Assembly (NCBI GenBank): GCA_022447605.1
Contig: JAKVBG010000005.1
Location: 107,737 to 171,736, forward strand
Direction of reading: 5' to 3'
Length of the DNA stretch: 64,000 bases
DNA from: Mariniblastus sp.
GTDB lineage: Bacteria > Planctomycetota > Planctomycetia > Pirellulales > Pirellulaceae
The notes below the pieces were generated by a model. That model had not been told where the DNA came from and made no database searches. It was given only the letters and a program-made list of their open reading frames with translations. Shown piece by piece: positions 19,141 to 26,922 of this stretch (position 1 is the first letter of the stretch; each line of letters opens with the position of its first letter). Both the position numbers and the translations under genes were made by a program.

Positions 19141-20115
19141 TCACCACTTCAATTGCTTCCTGACCGCTCGGTCATGCCAGGCACCTCCAAGCCCGTTGAT
19201 CTTTTCACGATCCGTGGCGGATATCTGAGAGGGGATATGGATTTGAACTTCCGCTAGCAAATCACCCGCTGCCCGGTCGGTCTTGATCCCCATCCCCTTG
19301 AGCCGCAACAGTTTCCCGCTGCTCGTACCAGACGGTACGGTTACCGTCACCGTACCATGAGGAGTCGGCAGGTCAATCTTGGCCCCATCGACCGCCTCCA
19401 CTACCGTCACCGGCAATTCCACACTCAGGTTAAGCCCCTGTCTTTTAAAGACGGGGTGCTGGGTCACATTGACCTTGATCAGCAAGTCACCCGAAGATCC
19501 GCCATGAGCGCCCGGCTGACCTTGCCCACGCAAACGGATCTTCTTACCAGATTCGATCCCCGCCGGAATTTTGACCGTGATCGAGTCCGTGGTACCGTCC
19601 TGCTTCCGCAGAGAAACCACATGCTCTCCACCGAGAACCGCCACATGAAAAGGGACCGTTATCTCATACTCCATGTTTTGGCCTGAGACAGGTTGTGGCG
19701 CCTGTCTGCGGGATTGATGCCCCCCCTGGCCACCCGAGCTGAATTGTCGCAAGATCTCTTCAAACCCACCCGGCGAGCCTTGCTGTCCACCTGCGCCTCC
19801 AAAAATTTGACTGAAGTCGACATCCATTTGCCCAAACGGCGCACCACCGCCCTGAAACGGGTTTCCAGCTGCGCCCATCTGTTCAAAATTGGCTCCAAAC
19901 TGATCGTACATTTTCCGCTTTTCGGCGTCGTTTAACACGTCATAGGCATGTTGAATTTGTTGAAACTTCTGCTTCGCCTCCTCCTTCTCCTTTTCCGATT
20001 TATCGGCGTGAAGGTCGGGATGATATTTGCGAGCTAACTTACGGTAAGCCTTTTGGATCTCCTCCTCCGTGGCGCTTCGAGAGACGCCGAGCTCTTTGTA
20101 ATAATCGTCTGCCAT
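19141..20115 (-). CDS. DnaJ-family co-chaperone, CbpA type
   Basis: The 324-residue protein has an N-terminal J domain (residues 5-70, YYKELGVSRSATEEEI, HPD in RKYHPDLHADK), a Gly/Gln/Phe-rich region (about 75-140) and two beta-sandwich substrate domains (from about 150, with GKKIRLRGQGQPG and DLLIKVNV). The cysteine-rich zinc domain of true DnaJ is missing, so it is the CbpA/DjlB-like class that stimulates DnaK ATPase. It lies upstream of rnpA on the same strand. No grpE or dnaK is nearby. Confidence 0.92.
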   Translation of the reverse strand: MADDYYKELGVSRSATEEEIQKAYRKLARKYHPDLHADKSEKEKEEAKQKFQQIQHAYDVLNDAEKRKMYDQFGANFEQMGAAGNPFQGGGAPFGQMDVDFSQIFGGAGGQQGSPGGFEEILRQFSSGGQGGHQSRRQAPQPVSGQNMEYEITVPFHVAVLGGEHVVSLRKQDGTTDSITVKIPAGIESGKKIRLRGQGQPGAHGGSSGDLLIKVNVTQHPVFKRQGLNLSVELPVTVVEAVDGAKIDLPTPHGTVTVTVPSGTSSGKLLRLKGMGIKTDRAAGDLLAEVQIHIPSQISATDREKINGLGGAWHDRAVRKQLKW

Positions 20116-20362
20116 CTATGATTCAGTCTACGCTCAAAAGCCATTAATGATTTCGTGAGGATGCCAAGGCCTAATTCTAAGCCATAAGGCGACCAAGATT
20201 GAGGCCCAAACCCATAATCGATTTGAATTAACCCGGCCATTTGACATTACCAACACCTGATTCGGTCAAGCGAACTCTCAGTAGGAGAATCCCCTCAAAA
20301 ACGGGAAACGGGCTCCGATTGAGTCCCGTTTTCGGAACAAATTGTCTCATTTAGGCAAACAG

Positions 20363-20384
20363 TGTGTTGATTTAAAGCAACACA
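20363..20384. repeat. Inverted repeat TGTGTTG/CAACACA
   Basis: TGTGTTG at 20363-20369 pairs perfectly with CAACACA at 20378-20384 across 8 nt of AT-rich loop. It could be an operator or a small hairpin; TCAACTTTTT follows. Confidence 0.4.
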
Positions 20385-20468
20385 TCAACTTTTTGGAGCC
20401 CCCCAGTTTTCGGCATAAACCAATGCAGTTAAACGTTTTATGACTTTTGCTCGTTTTTTATTCAGGGG

Positions 20469-20485
20469 TGGCACCCAAACTGCAT
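20469..20485 (+). promoter_or_regulatory. Sigma-54-like -24/-12 promoter element
   Basis: TGGCAC at 20469-20474 and CTGCAT at 20480-20485 place GG and GC exactly 10 nt apart, as in the RpoN consensus TGGCAC-N5-TTGCW; one consensus base (first T of the -12 box) is C. Transcription would start near 20495, leaving a leader of about 50 nt before the sigma-factor ATG at 20545. Confidence 0.4.
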
Positions 20486-20544
20486 AGTCTGCCTCGAAAC
20501 ACACATCTCTGACTTGCACACCCAAGATACACACCGAGGATCTG

Positions 20545-22071
20545 ATGCCACGAGCCAAGAAGAAGCCCGCTTCCGATTTCGATTTTCCATCACAAGAGGA
20601 AATTACCGCTGACTCCGAGCAACAGGAGGAGAAACCGGTAGCCAGTCAGGCCAAAGAGGATTCGATTGACGACCCCGTCCGCATGTACCTGATGCAAATG
20701 GGCCGCATCCCGCTGCTTTCCCGCGACGAGGAACTCTCGGCAGCCAAAAAGATCGAACTGACGCGGCTGTTCTTTCGCAACAACATGTTGGCAACCGATT
20801 TTATGTTGCGAGGTGCTTACGAGTCACTGCAACAAGTCCTGGCTGGAAAATTGCGACTGGACCGAACCATCGAGGTTTCAGTCACCAACAAGGCCGAGAA
20901 GCGGAGGATCATGCTGCGGCTGGTCCCCAACCTGAAAACCCTCAAGCACCTGCTCGATCTCAACAAGGCAGATTTCCAGTTCGTCATTGACAGTAAAAAC
21001 CATTTGACGAAACGTCGAACAGTCTGGCAGAGATTAGCGCGGCGACGCAACAAATGTGTCATCCTGATCGAAGAACTCAACCTGCGATTCAGCCGTCTAC
21101 AACCCCTGTTCGAACAACTCTGTGAAATCAATCAGCGGATGCAACAGCTTTATCAAATGTTGCCAGAGGCTGAAGAAACAGGATTCTCCGGCTCGAGAAA
21201 TTACGAGGAAATCCGGGCCGAGTTGCATTATTTGATCATGCAGACGTATGAAACACCGGCAACGCTGGATCGGCGAGTCAAAAAAGTGAAGCGACTGCGT
21301 CAGCGACAGGATGCCGCCAAGAGAATCTTGTCGGCTGGCAACCTGCGACTGGTCGTATCGATTGCCAAGAAATACCGAAACCGCGGCCTCAGCTTCCTGG
21401 ACCTGATCCAGGAGGGAAACACCGGTTTGATGCGTGCGGTCGACAAGTTTGAACACCAACGCGGCTACAAGTTCTCGACTTACGCAACCTGGTGGATTCG
21501 GCAGGCGATCACCCGTGCCATTGCCGATCAAAGCCGCACCATCCGTGTTCCGGTACACATGATCGATACGATGAGCAAGGTCCGCAATGTGATGCGGGAG
21601 TTGGTCCAGGAACTGGGACGTGAACCGTCTGCCGATGAAACAGCCATACGGGCAAACCTCTCCCTGGACGATACGCGCATCATCATGAAGATGGCCCGCC
21701 AACCTCTCTCACTTGATCAACCGGTGGGAGACCACGAAGATAGCTACTTCGGGGAATTCGTCGAAGACCATCGCGAAATCGACCCCCTCTATGACTCCAA
21801 CCAGGAGGCCCTGAAAAACCGGATCGAAGAAGCGATGGAACACTTGAACTACCGCGAGCGAGAGATCCTCAAATTGAGGTATGGCCTGGCCGACGGATAC
21901 TCCTATACCCTGGAAGAGGTAGGGAAGATATTTTCGGTCACCCGCGAACGTGTCCGGCAGATTGAATCCAAAGCAGTCAGGAAATTGCAACAACCTTACC
22001 GTGCCAGATCTCTCGCCAGTTTCCTCGATGGTGTGGAACACGTTACCGATTATCCGGCAATTGAAAACTGA
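20545..22071 (+). CDS. rpoD: Primary RNA polymerase sigma factor (sigma-70 family)
   Basis: The 508-residue protein is a group 1/2 sigma factor. Region 1.2 is [17 protein letters not shown], with the basic N-terminus too short for a full region 1.1. Regions 2.1-2.4 contain [34 protein letters not shown] and [14 protein letters not shown]. Region 3 has [10 protein letters not shown]. Region 4 ends with [20 protein letters not shown] and KAVRKL. A basic segment of about 200 residues separates regions 1.2 and 2. Full regions 2-4 and size suggest the housekeeping factor. A strong terminator follows. If it were a paralogue rather than the housekeeping factor, another larger rpoD should exist elsewhere. 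Confidence 0.92.
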   Translation: MPRAKKKPASDFDFPSQEEITADSEQQEEKPVASQAKEDSIDDPVRMYLMQMGRIPLLSRDEELSAAKKIELTRLFFRNNMLATDFMLRGAYESLQQVLAGKLRLDRTIEVSVTNKAEKRRIMLRLVPNLKTLKHLLDLNKADFQFVIDSKNHLTKRRTVWQRLARRRNKCVILIEELNLRFSRLQPLFEQLCEINQRMQQLYQMLPEAEETGFSGSRNYEEIRAELHYLIMQTYETPATLDRRVKKVKRLRQRQDAAKRILSAGNLRLVVSIAKKYRNRGLSFLDLIQEGNTGLMRAVDKFEHQRGYKFSTYATWWIRQAITRAIADQSRTIRVPVHMIDTMSKVRNVMRELVQELGREPSADETAIRANLSLDDTRIIMKMARQPLSLDQPVGDHEDSYFGEFVEDHREIDPLYDSNQEALKNRIEEAMEHLNYREREILKLRYGLADGYSYTLEEVGKIFSVTRERVRQIESKAVRKLQQPYRARSLASFLDGVEHVTDYPAIEN

Positions 22072-22501
22072 TCCGTAATCTTGTTAACAACAGGAAAAAT
22101 CAACACTAGTCTCTGCATCACCTGATGCGTACTATTCATTGCGACACAAGAGGTGTGTGTCTCCTTGTGATGCACCGGTTGGCCGGCAACAGCCAACCGG
22201 TGTTTTTTTTGCGCCGCCACCTCCCAGGGATCGATCGTGCTAACCCTGAAGAGGGGCCAAAATGACGGCCTTCCCGTCCGCCCGGTCTCCCGTCGGACGA
22301 GACTCTCGAGCGGAACCTCTCCGCGACCAATCGAGCCCCGGAAGTGGCCCGACCCACTCAATTGCTCCTGGGGTTTTGCGGGGCTTGCCTGACAATTTCC
22401 ATCTCACGCAAACCTGCTAAGATAGGGACGACCAGTTCACAAAAAGTCGCTTGAAATTCTGGATCCAATCGGCCTTGCCTTCCAAACCTCGTGAGCCTTC
22501 C
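22072..22501 (+). other. Intergenic region between sigma factor and sulfatase
   Basis: It holds the sigma-factor terminator (22173-22210) and a weak promoter candidate for the sulfatase, TTTCCA at 22396-22401 with a 16-bp spacer to TAAGAT at 22418-22423. Nothing else is seen. Confidence 0.4.
22173..22210 (+). terminator. Strong intrinsic terminator after the sigma-factor gene
   Basis: CACCGGTTGGC at 22173-22183 pairs perfectly with GCCAACCGGTG at 22192-22202 over an 8-nt loop, followed by eight T residues at 22203-22210. Confidence 0.93.
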
Positions 22502-23995
22502 ATGAAACACCTCCGACAAGCCATGTTTGTTTTTCTCTGTGTCATCCTCCAATTCAGCGGGAGCCAATTGGCAGCTGCCGCTCAAGGAGACGATCCTGAT
22601 CGACCCAACATTATCTACATACTGGCGGATGACCTGGGGTATGAAGAGCTGGGAAGTTATGGCCAACAGAAAATCAAGACACCCCATCTGGATGAACTGG
22701 CAAAACAGGGCATGAAATTCTCACAGCACTACAGTGGTAGTGCTGTGTGTGCCTGCTCGCGGTGCGTGTTACTGACTGGCAAACATACGGGAAATGCCTT
22801 CATTCGAAACAACCGCGAAATGGGAGGCTGGGGCCCGGAAGAACCCGAGGGACAACTCCCCTTGCCCGACGACGAAGTCACTCTGGCTGAGCTGTTGAAA
22901 GAGCGTGGTTATCGAACGGCCGCCATCGGCAAGTGGGGGCTGGGCGGACCCGGGTCAACCGGCCACCCCTGCTACCAGGGGTTCGACAAGTTCTATGGCT
23001 ATCTCTGCCAACGGGTCGCTCACAACTATTACCCAACCCACTTATGGGATAACCATGATGTGGACGTCTTGGGCAACCCGCATTTCAAGGCCCACCAAAA
23101 ACTTGACGAACCGCCCAGTGACCCGGCCGACTGGCAAGATTACACGGGACCGGTTTACGCAACGGACCGGATGATCGATGAGGCGGTTGAATTCATCAAG
23201 GAGAGTGGTGAGCAACCATTCTTCCTGTACTATGCCACACCGATCCCCCACGTGGCGATTCAGGTTCCGGAAGATTCACTGCGACCCTACCTGGGCAAGT
23301 TCGAGGAGACTCCCTACCTGGGGGGCAAGGGCTACCTTCCCCATCCGGCGCCGCGAGCCGGGTACGCCGGGATGGTCAGCCGAATGGACCGGAATATCGG
23401 CAAGATCATGGCCACGGTCAACCAATTGGGACTGGACAAAAACACGCTCGTCATTTTTTCCAGTGACAATGGCCCCACTTTCAATGGCGGTTCTGATTCG
23501 GATTTCTTTGAATCGGCAGGCCCCTTGCGCGGCTTGAAAGTCAGTCTTCACGAGGGTGGCATCCGGGTCCCGATGATCGCCTCATGGCCCGGCAAGATCC
23601 AACCGGGCACCACCAGCGACCTGATCTCGGGGTTCCAGGACGTCCTGCCCACCCTGACCGAATTGACGGGCGCTCCAACCCCCAGCGATGTCGATGGCAT
23701 CTCGCTACTACCGACCTTGCTCAATTCAGGGAAACAGCAACAGCACGACTACCTGTACTGGGAATTGGGCAATCAACAATCCGTCCGATCAGGCCCGTGG
23801 AAACTTTACCGCCATGCCGACAAAAACGGCGAGATCCGAGCCGACCTGTTCAACCTGGAACAGGACCTGGGCCAGAAGAAAAATCTAGCAAAGGAGGAAC
23901 CGGAGCAACTGAAAAAAATGGTCCGTATCGCACGCCAGGCCCGGGTTCCATCAGCCGAATTCCCCAGTCGCTTCGATTCGGAACAGCCGGACTAG
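22502..23995 (+). CDS. Secreted sulfatase with unusual signature (CxCxR)
   Basis: The 497-residue protein has a signal peptide (MKHLRQAMFVFLCVILQF, cleavage near AAAAQG) and the formylglycine-sulfatase fold: NIIYILADDLGYEELGSYG metal site, GKWGLGG, HVAIQVP, and SSDNGPTFNG late metal site. Such enzymes hydrolyse sulfate esters of polysaccharides in periplasm or outside. The signature that should read C-x-P-S-R is VCACSRCVLLTG: candidate formylglycine Cys83, Cys85 in place of Pro, Arg87. The start at 22502 is chosen for the signal peptide. Its stop overlaps that of the convergent kinase gene. Substrate is unknown. Whether Cys83 is matured despite the substitution is uncertain. Confidence 0.93.
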   Translation: MKHLRQAMFVFLCVILQFSGSQLAAAAQGDDPDRPNIIYILADDLGYEELGSYGQQKIKTPHLDELAKQGMKFSQHYSGSAVCACSRCVLLTGKHTGNAFIRNNREMGGWGPEEPEGQLPLPDDEVTLAELLKERGYRTAAIGKWGLGGPGSTGHPCYQGFDKFYGYLCQRVAHNYYPTHLWDNHDVDVLGNPHFKAHQKLDEPPSDPADWQDYTGPVYATDRMIDEAVEFIKESGEQPFFLYYATPIPHVAIQVPEDSLRPYLGKFEETPYLGGKGYLPHPAPRAGYAGMVSRMDRNIGKIMATVNQLGLDKNTLVIFSSDNGPTFNGGSDSDFFESAGPLRGLKVSLHEGGIRVPMIASWPGKIQPGTTSDLISGFQDVLPTLTELTGAPTPSDVDGISLLPTLLNSGKQQQHDYLYWELGNQQSVRSGPWKLYRHADKNGEIRADLFNLEQDLGQKKNLAKEEPEQLKKMVRIARQARVPSAEFPSRFDSEQPD

Positions 23996-24663
23996 GCAGG
24001 CTGTCCCCCCGGGGGATCACCGACCAGGCGATCGGCCCACCGGGTCCTAAACAACGCACTCAACATTTCAATGGCCGTAACGTTTTGCCCTCCCCCCGGG
24101 ACAATCATATCGGCCCACTGGCGAGTCGGCTCAACAAACTCGGAGTACATCGGCCGCACGGTTGCCTGAAACTGCTGCACGACCGATTCGCGCGTTCGCC
24201 CCCGTTCTCCCGTATCCCTGGCCAGCCTTCTTTCCAGGCAAGTGTCGAGCGGCACATCGACAAACAGGGACAGGTCGAATTCAGATCGAACTTCCGGGTC
24301 ATGCAAAACCAGGATCCCCTCGACCAGCAACAGATGGGGAGGCTCCACCCGTGTTGTTTGCCCTTGGCGGAGATGAGCGGCATAGTCGTACTGCGGCACC
24401 TTCACCGGTTTTCCCGCTCGTAATTGCTGGAGGTGTTGGAGCAATAACGAATGTTCAAACGCCTCGGGATGGTCGTAGTTGACCTGGCTTCTCTGCTCCA
24501 GGGTCAGATCAGGGCGAGAGCGGTAATAGGCATCCTCCGACAGGACCACGACCTGGGGACTGCCCGGTTCTTCTGCCAGACGCCTCGCCAGATTCTCGGC
24601 CAACAAGCTCTTGCCTGAACCGGACGCGCCGGCGATCCCAACCAGGGTCATTCCCACGGTCAT
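23992..24663 (-). CDS. udk: Uridine kinase family protein
   Basis: The 223-residue protein has a P-loop GIAGASGSGKS, LSEDAYYRSR, NYDHPEAFE, PQYDYAAHLR and LLVEGILVL, all typical of uridine/cytidine kinase, which phosphorylates uridine to UMP. The start at 24663 gives family-typical length and lies 5 nt after the pfkA stop; the open frame extends upstream inside pfkA but that part is unlike the family. It forms a two-gene operon with pfkA. Phosphoribulokinase is a related alternative, but the length and motifs favour Udk. Confidence 0.88.
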   Translation of the reverse strand: MTVGMTLVGIAGASGSGKSLLAENLARRLAEEPGSPQVVVLSEDAYYRSRPDLTLEQRSQVNYDHPEAFEHSLLLQHLQQLRAGKPVKVPQYDYAAHLRQGQTTRVEPPHLLLVEGILVLHDPEVRSEFDLSLFVDVPLDTCLERRLARDTGERGRTRESVVQQFQATVRPMYSEFVEPTRQWADMIVPGGGQNVTAIEMLSALFRTRWADRLVGDPPGGQPA

Positions 24664-24668
24664 GGCGG

Positions 24669-25658
24669 CTAACCTGTCATTTCGTGAAGTAATTCGAGCA
24701 CGCTCGGTGGTATCGTCCGATGGGAAGCGAATGTATCGACCAGGGGTGTCAACACACATTGATCGTCTCGTGTCCCCGCCATCATACCTGTCTGGCCATT
24801 CAGGATCGCCTTGACGGCCGCCGCTCCCATTTGGGTGGCCCTGCGGCGGTCCTCCGGAGTCGGTGTGCCACCGCGCTGCAAATGCCCCAACACGACCGTT
24901 CGCATCGGATAGGGGCAACCCTCGTTTTCCAGGTGCTCGATAATCTCGCTCACGCCACCGCGCTCATCGCCTTCGGCCACGATCATGATCGTCGAATTCT
25001 TTCCCTGGGACTTCAGGTGCTGCAGGTACCTGACGATCCCTTTGCAATCCGTTTCGGTTTCAGGAATCGCAATCGCGTCGGCACCGGTGGCGATGGCCGT
25101 GTAAGCCGCAATGTAACCGCTATGGCGCCCCATCACTTCGATCAGGAACATTCGGTCGTGACTCCAGGCCGTATCACGGATTTTATCCACCGCTTCCACC
25201 GCCGTTTGGACGGCGGTGGAAAACCCGATGGTATAGTCGGTTCCCACCAGGTCATTGTCGATCGTCCCGGGGCAACCGATTATTTGTCCATCCCAAAATT
25301 TGGATAGCGCCACAGCCCCCTGAAAAGTCCCATCACCACCAATCGCAATCAGTCCATCGATATCGTGGCGTCTCAATATTTCAGCCGCTTTCTGTTGGCC
25401 CTGCTCCGTCCGGAATTCGTCGCTCCGACTGCTTCGCAAAAAGGCACCGCCAAACTGGGACCAGACCGAGGCGCGGCGCAACGTCAAAACGGGCTGGCCT
25501 GCCGTGTTGAGAAAGAAGTCCTCTTCCAGCAACCCCTGGTACCCTCGCTTGATTCCTACCACCTGATGCCCATGGTGATTGGCCGCTCGCACCACCGCCA
25601 TCACGCAGGCGTTCATCCCCGGAGCATCACCACCGCTGCAAAAAACGCCAATTCGCAT
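24669..25658 (-). CDS. pfkA: 6-phosphofructokinase
   Basis: The 329-residue protein is a PfkA-type phosphofructokinase acting on fructose 6-phosphate in glycolysis. Seen are CSGGDAPGMNA, GIKRGYQGLL, IAIGGDGTFQGA, the catalytic GTIDNDLVGTDYTIGFSTA, and MGRHSGYIA. GGDGT and PGTIDND, rather than GGDDT and PKTIDND, indicate ATP instead of pyrophosphate as donor by known family rules. It is followed 5 nt later by udk. It is divergent from the PVC small basic protein gene. Confidence 0.93.
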   Translation of the reverse strand: MRIGVFCSGGDAPGMNACVMAVVRAANHHGHQVVGIKRGYQGLLEEDFFLNTAGQPVLTLRRASVWSQFGGAFLRSSRSDEFRTEQGQQKAAEILRRHDIDGLIAIGGDGTFQGAVALSKFWDGQIIGCPGTIDNDLVGTDYTIGFSTAVQTAVEAVDKIRDTAWSHDRMFLIEVMGRHSGYIAAYTAIATGADAIAIPETETDCKGIVRYLQHLKSQGKNSTIMIVAEGDERGGVSEIIEHLENEGCPYPMRTVVLGHLQRGGTPTPEDRRRATQMGAAAVKAILNGQTGMMAGTRDDQCVLTPLVDTFASHRTIPPSVLELLHEMTG

Positions 25659-25823
25659 CCATCAACCTCTTTCCCAGCCCGTGACACCCAGGTGGCAGCG
25701 ACCTCCGCTAACTCGACGCGACCAGGTTCGCCCGACCCTATCGGCCAGTTGCCAAACGCCCTTTTTACACGTTTTTCGGCCGTCCGCACATCGCTTGGTG
25801 GCGGCCAAAAAGGTTTTTAGCCC

Positions 25824-25852
25824 TTGTGGCCAAGGGCTTCTCTTCCTATAAT
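25824..25852 (+). promoter_or_regulatory. Sigma-70-type promoter for the small basic protein gene
   Basis: TTGTGG at 25824-25829, a 17-bp spacer and a perfect TATAAT at 25847-25852. The -35 box lies within a perfect 8-bp hairpin, AGCCCTTG/CAAGGGCT (about 25819-25838). The expected start point near 25859 leaves a leader of about 30 nt. Confidence 0.55.
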
Positions 25853-25889
25853 TTTTCGTTCCTAATTCAAAAAACCAAGGTTTATTTCG

Positions 25890-26135
25890 ATGACCATCGA
25901 CAAGAGTCTAAAAATCAAGGCGGGCGGCATCAAGCAGCGAAATGTGCTGACTCGGGGCGAACGGCTGGAACGCCTGGCTGCCACCGATCGCTGGAAAGAA
26001 GGCGATTCCGTTCTGGGAATCCCAAAAGTCCGGGTTCAAAAGCTGGCGCTCAAGAAGAAGAAGAAAGTCAAGGAAGCCGAAACGGAAGACGGCGATACAG
26101 CAGAAGCGGCTCCTGCCGACAAGCCGGAAACCTAA
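25890..26135 (+). CDS. PVC-superphylum small basic protein
   Basis: The 81-residue protein starts MTIDKSLKIKAGGIKQ and continues RNVLTRGERLERL, GIPKVRVQKLALKKKKKVK, then an acidic Ala/Glu tail. I recognise this as the small basic protein conserved across Planctomycetes, Verrucomicrobia and Chlamydiae, regarded as a signature of that superphylum and thought to bind nucleic acid. Its own promoter and a strong terminator mark it as a single-gene, probably well expressed, unit. It is one of the best taxonomic markers in the window. The molecular role is not settled. Confidence 0.92.
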   Translation: MTIDKSLKIKAGGIKQRNVLTRGERLERLAATDRWKEGDSVLGIPKVRVQKLALKKKKKVKEAETEDGDTAEAAPADKPET

Positions 26136-26164
26136 AACCCGGCAACTCGAACTCAAATTCACCC

Positions 26165-26198
26165 AACCGTGGCCCATTGCTGGCCACGGTTTTTTTTG
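26165..26198 (+). terminator. Intrinsic terminator after the small basic protein gene
   Basis: AACCGTGGCC at 26165-26174 pairs perfectly with GGCCACGGTT at 26182-26191 over a 7-nt loop, with a run of nine T residues ending at 26198. Confidence 0.93.
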
Positions 26199-26241
26199 TG
26201 CCCACGAGAGCGGGATCCCGTGGTTGCTGCCGCTGGCGGGC

Positions 26242-26565
26242 TCAAGCGGCCCGACGGGCGGAATCGGCTGGCAGGTAGATCAGGTCGAGCGGCTGATCAC
26301 CACCAAATACCTCGATCACATCGGAGCCGATCAACCAGACAGCGCGAAATGCTCCCAGTCGAAATTCCAGCCCATAAAAGAAATCATCCTGCATCAGGAA
26401 CGACCGGCTGACCGGGGCGCCGGAGGGAACATGGGCCAAACGGGCCAGGTGAATCTGGCTCAGTTCACTGACCTTGGAAACGACATCCTGATATTGCGGC
26501 TTGAGATGGGTCATGGGCGTGCTAGCAATTTCTTGACAAGGGATAACACGGTGCATATCGGTCAT
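26242..26565 (-). CDS. Hypothetical protein, unknown function
   Basis: The 107-residue frame starting MTDMHRVIPCQE has a balanced composition and a well-formed beta-rich C-terminal half (FFYGLEFRLGAFRAVWLIG, then IEVFGGDQPLDLIYL). A few codons upstream (to 26598) are open but Cys/Arg-rich. It has no signal peptide or membrane helix. It is convergent with the small basic protein gene. I know no family. Coding is favoured over chance by composition only. Confidence 0.5.
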   Translation of the reverse strand: MTDMHRVIPCQEIASTPMTHLKPQYQDVVSKVSELSQIHLARLAHVPSGAPVSRSFLMQDDFFYGLEFRLGAFRAVWLIGSDVIEVFGGDQPLDLIYLPADSARRAA

Positions 26566-26922
26566 CTCGGTTCGCCGGGAACAGGCACAGATAGTCAATC
26601 CCTTTTTCTTTGCGCATCCCGCACAATAGTCATGGGCAAAAACTTCTTTTCGCTGAAAGAGATGGAGAAAAAGAGAAATGGGCAGGGCGCCGGGAGGTTG
26701 GCAGGCGTTCCCACTTCCGTTCCACGATCCTCAACCGCCGCTATTGGGCCCCGTGACTCCCTCATTGTAGGGACGTCAAATCGGTCCATAATGAAGGGTG
26801 TAAATCACTGTCGGCACGGCCTTGGACCGCCGCTAAACCACCGCAGGCGATGAGACCTCGCTCGGTTTCAGCTCCCGTCCTTCCTCAACGCAAACGTTTC
26901 GCCCCCCTGTCATCGACTTGCT
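26566..26922 (+). other. Intergenic region before mqo
   Basis: The 357 bp hold a possible promoter for mqo: TTGTAG at 26765-26770, 16-bp spacer, CATAAT at 26787-26792. A long plus frame through it (26224-26853) is not protein-like. Nothing else is seen. Confidence 0.4.
26765..26792 (+). promoter_or_regulatory. Candidate promoter for mqo
   Basis: TTGTAG and CATAAT are separated by 16 bp. The start point would be near 26799, giving a leader of about 124 nt before the ATG at 26923. Confidence 0.3.

Larger units (their letters stand above)
20116..20544. other. Divergent intergenic region dnaJ-like/sigma factor
   Basis: The 429 bp are AT-richer than their surroundings. They hold a 7-bp inverted repeat at 20363-20384 and a sigma-54-like element at 20469-20485 (listed separately). 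No gene is seen. A conventional sigma-70 promoter was not found on either strand. Confidence 0.5.

Noticed and set aside
26224..26853. 209-codon plus frame before mqo
   Set aside because: Composition is not protein-like and it is antisense to a better frame at 26242-26565.
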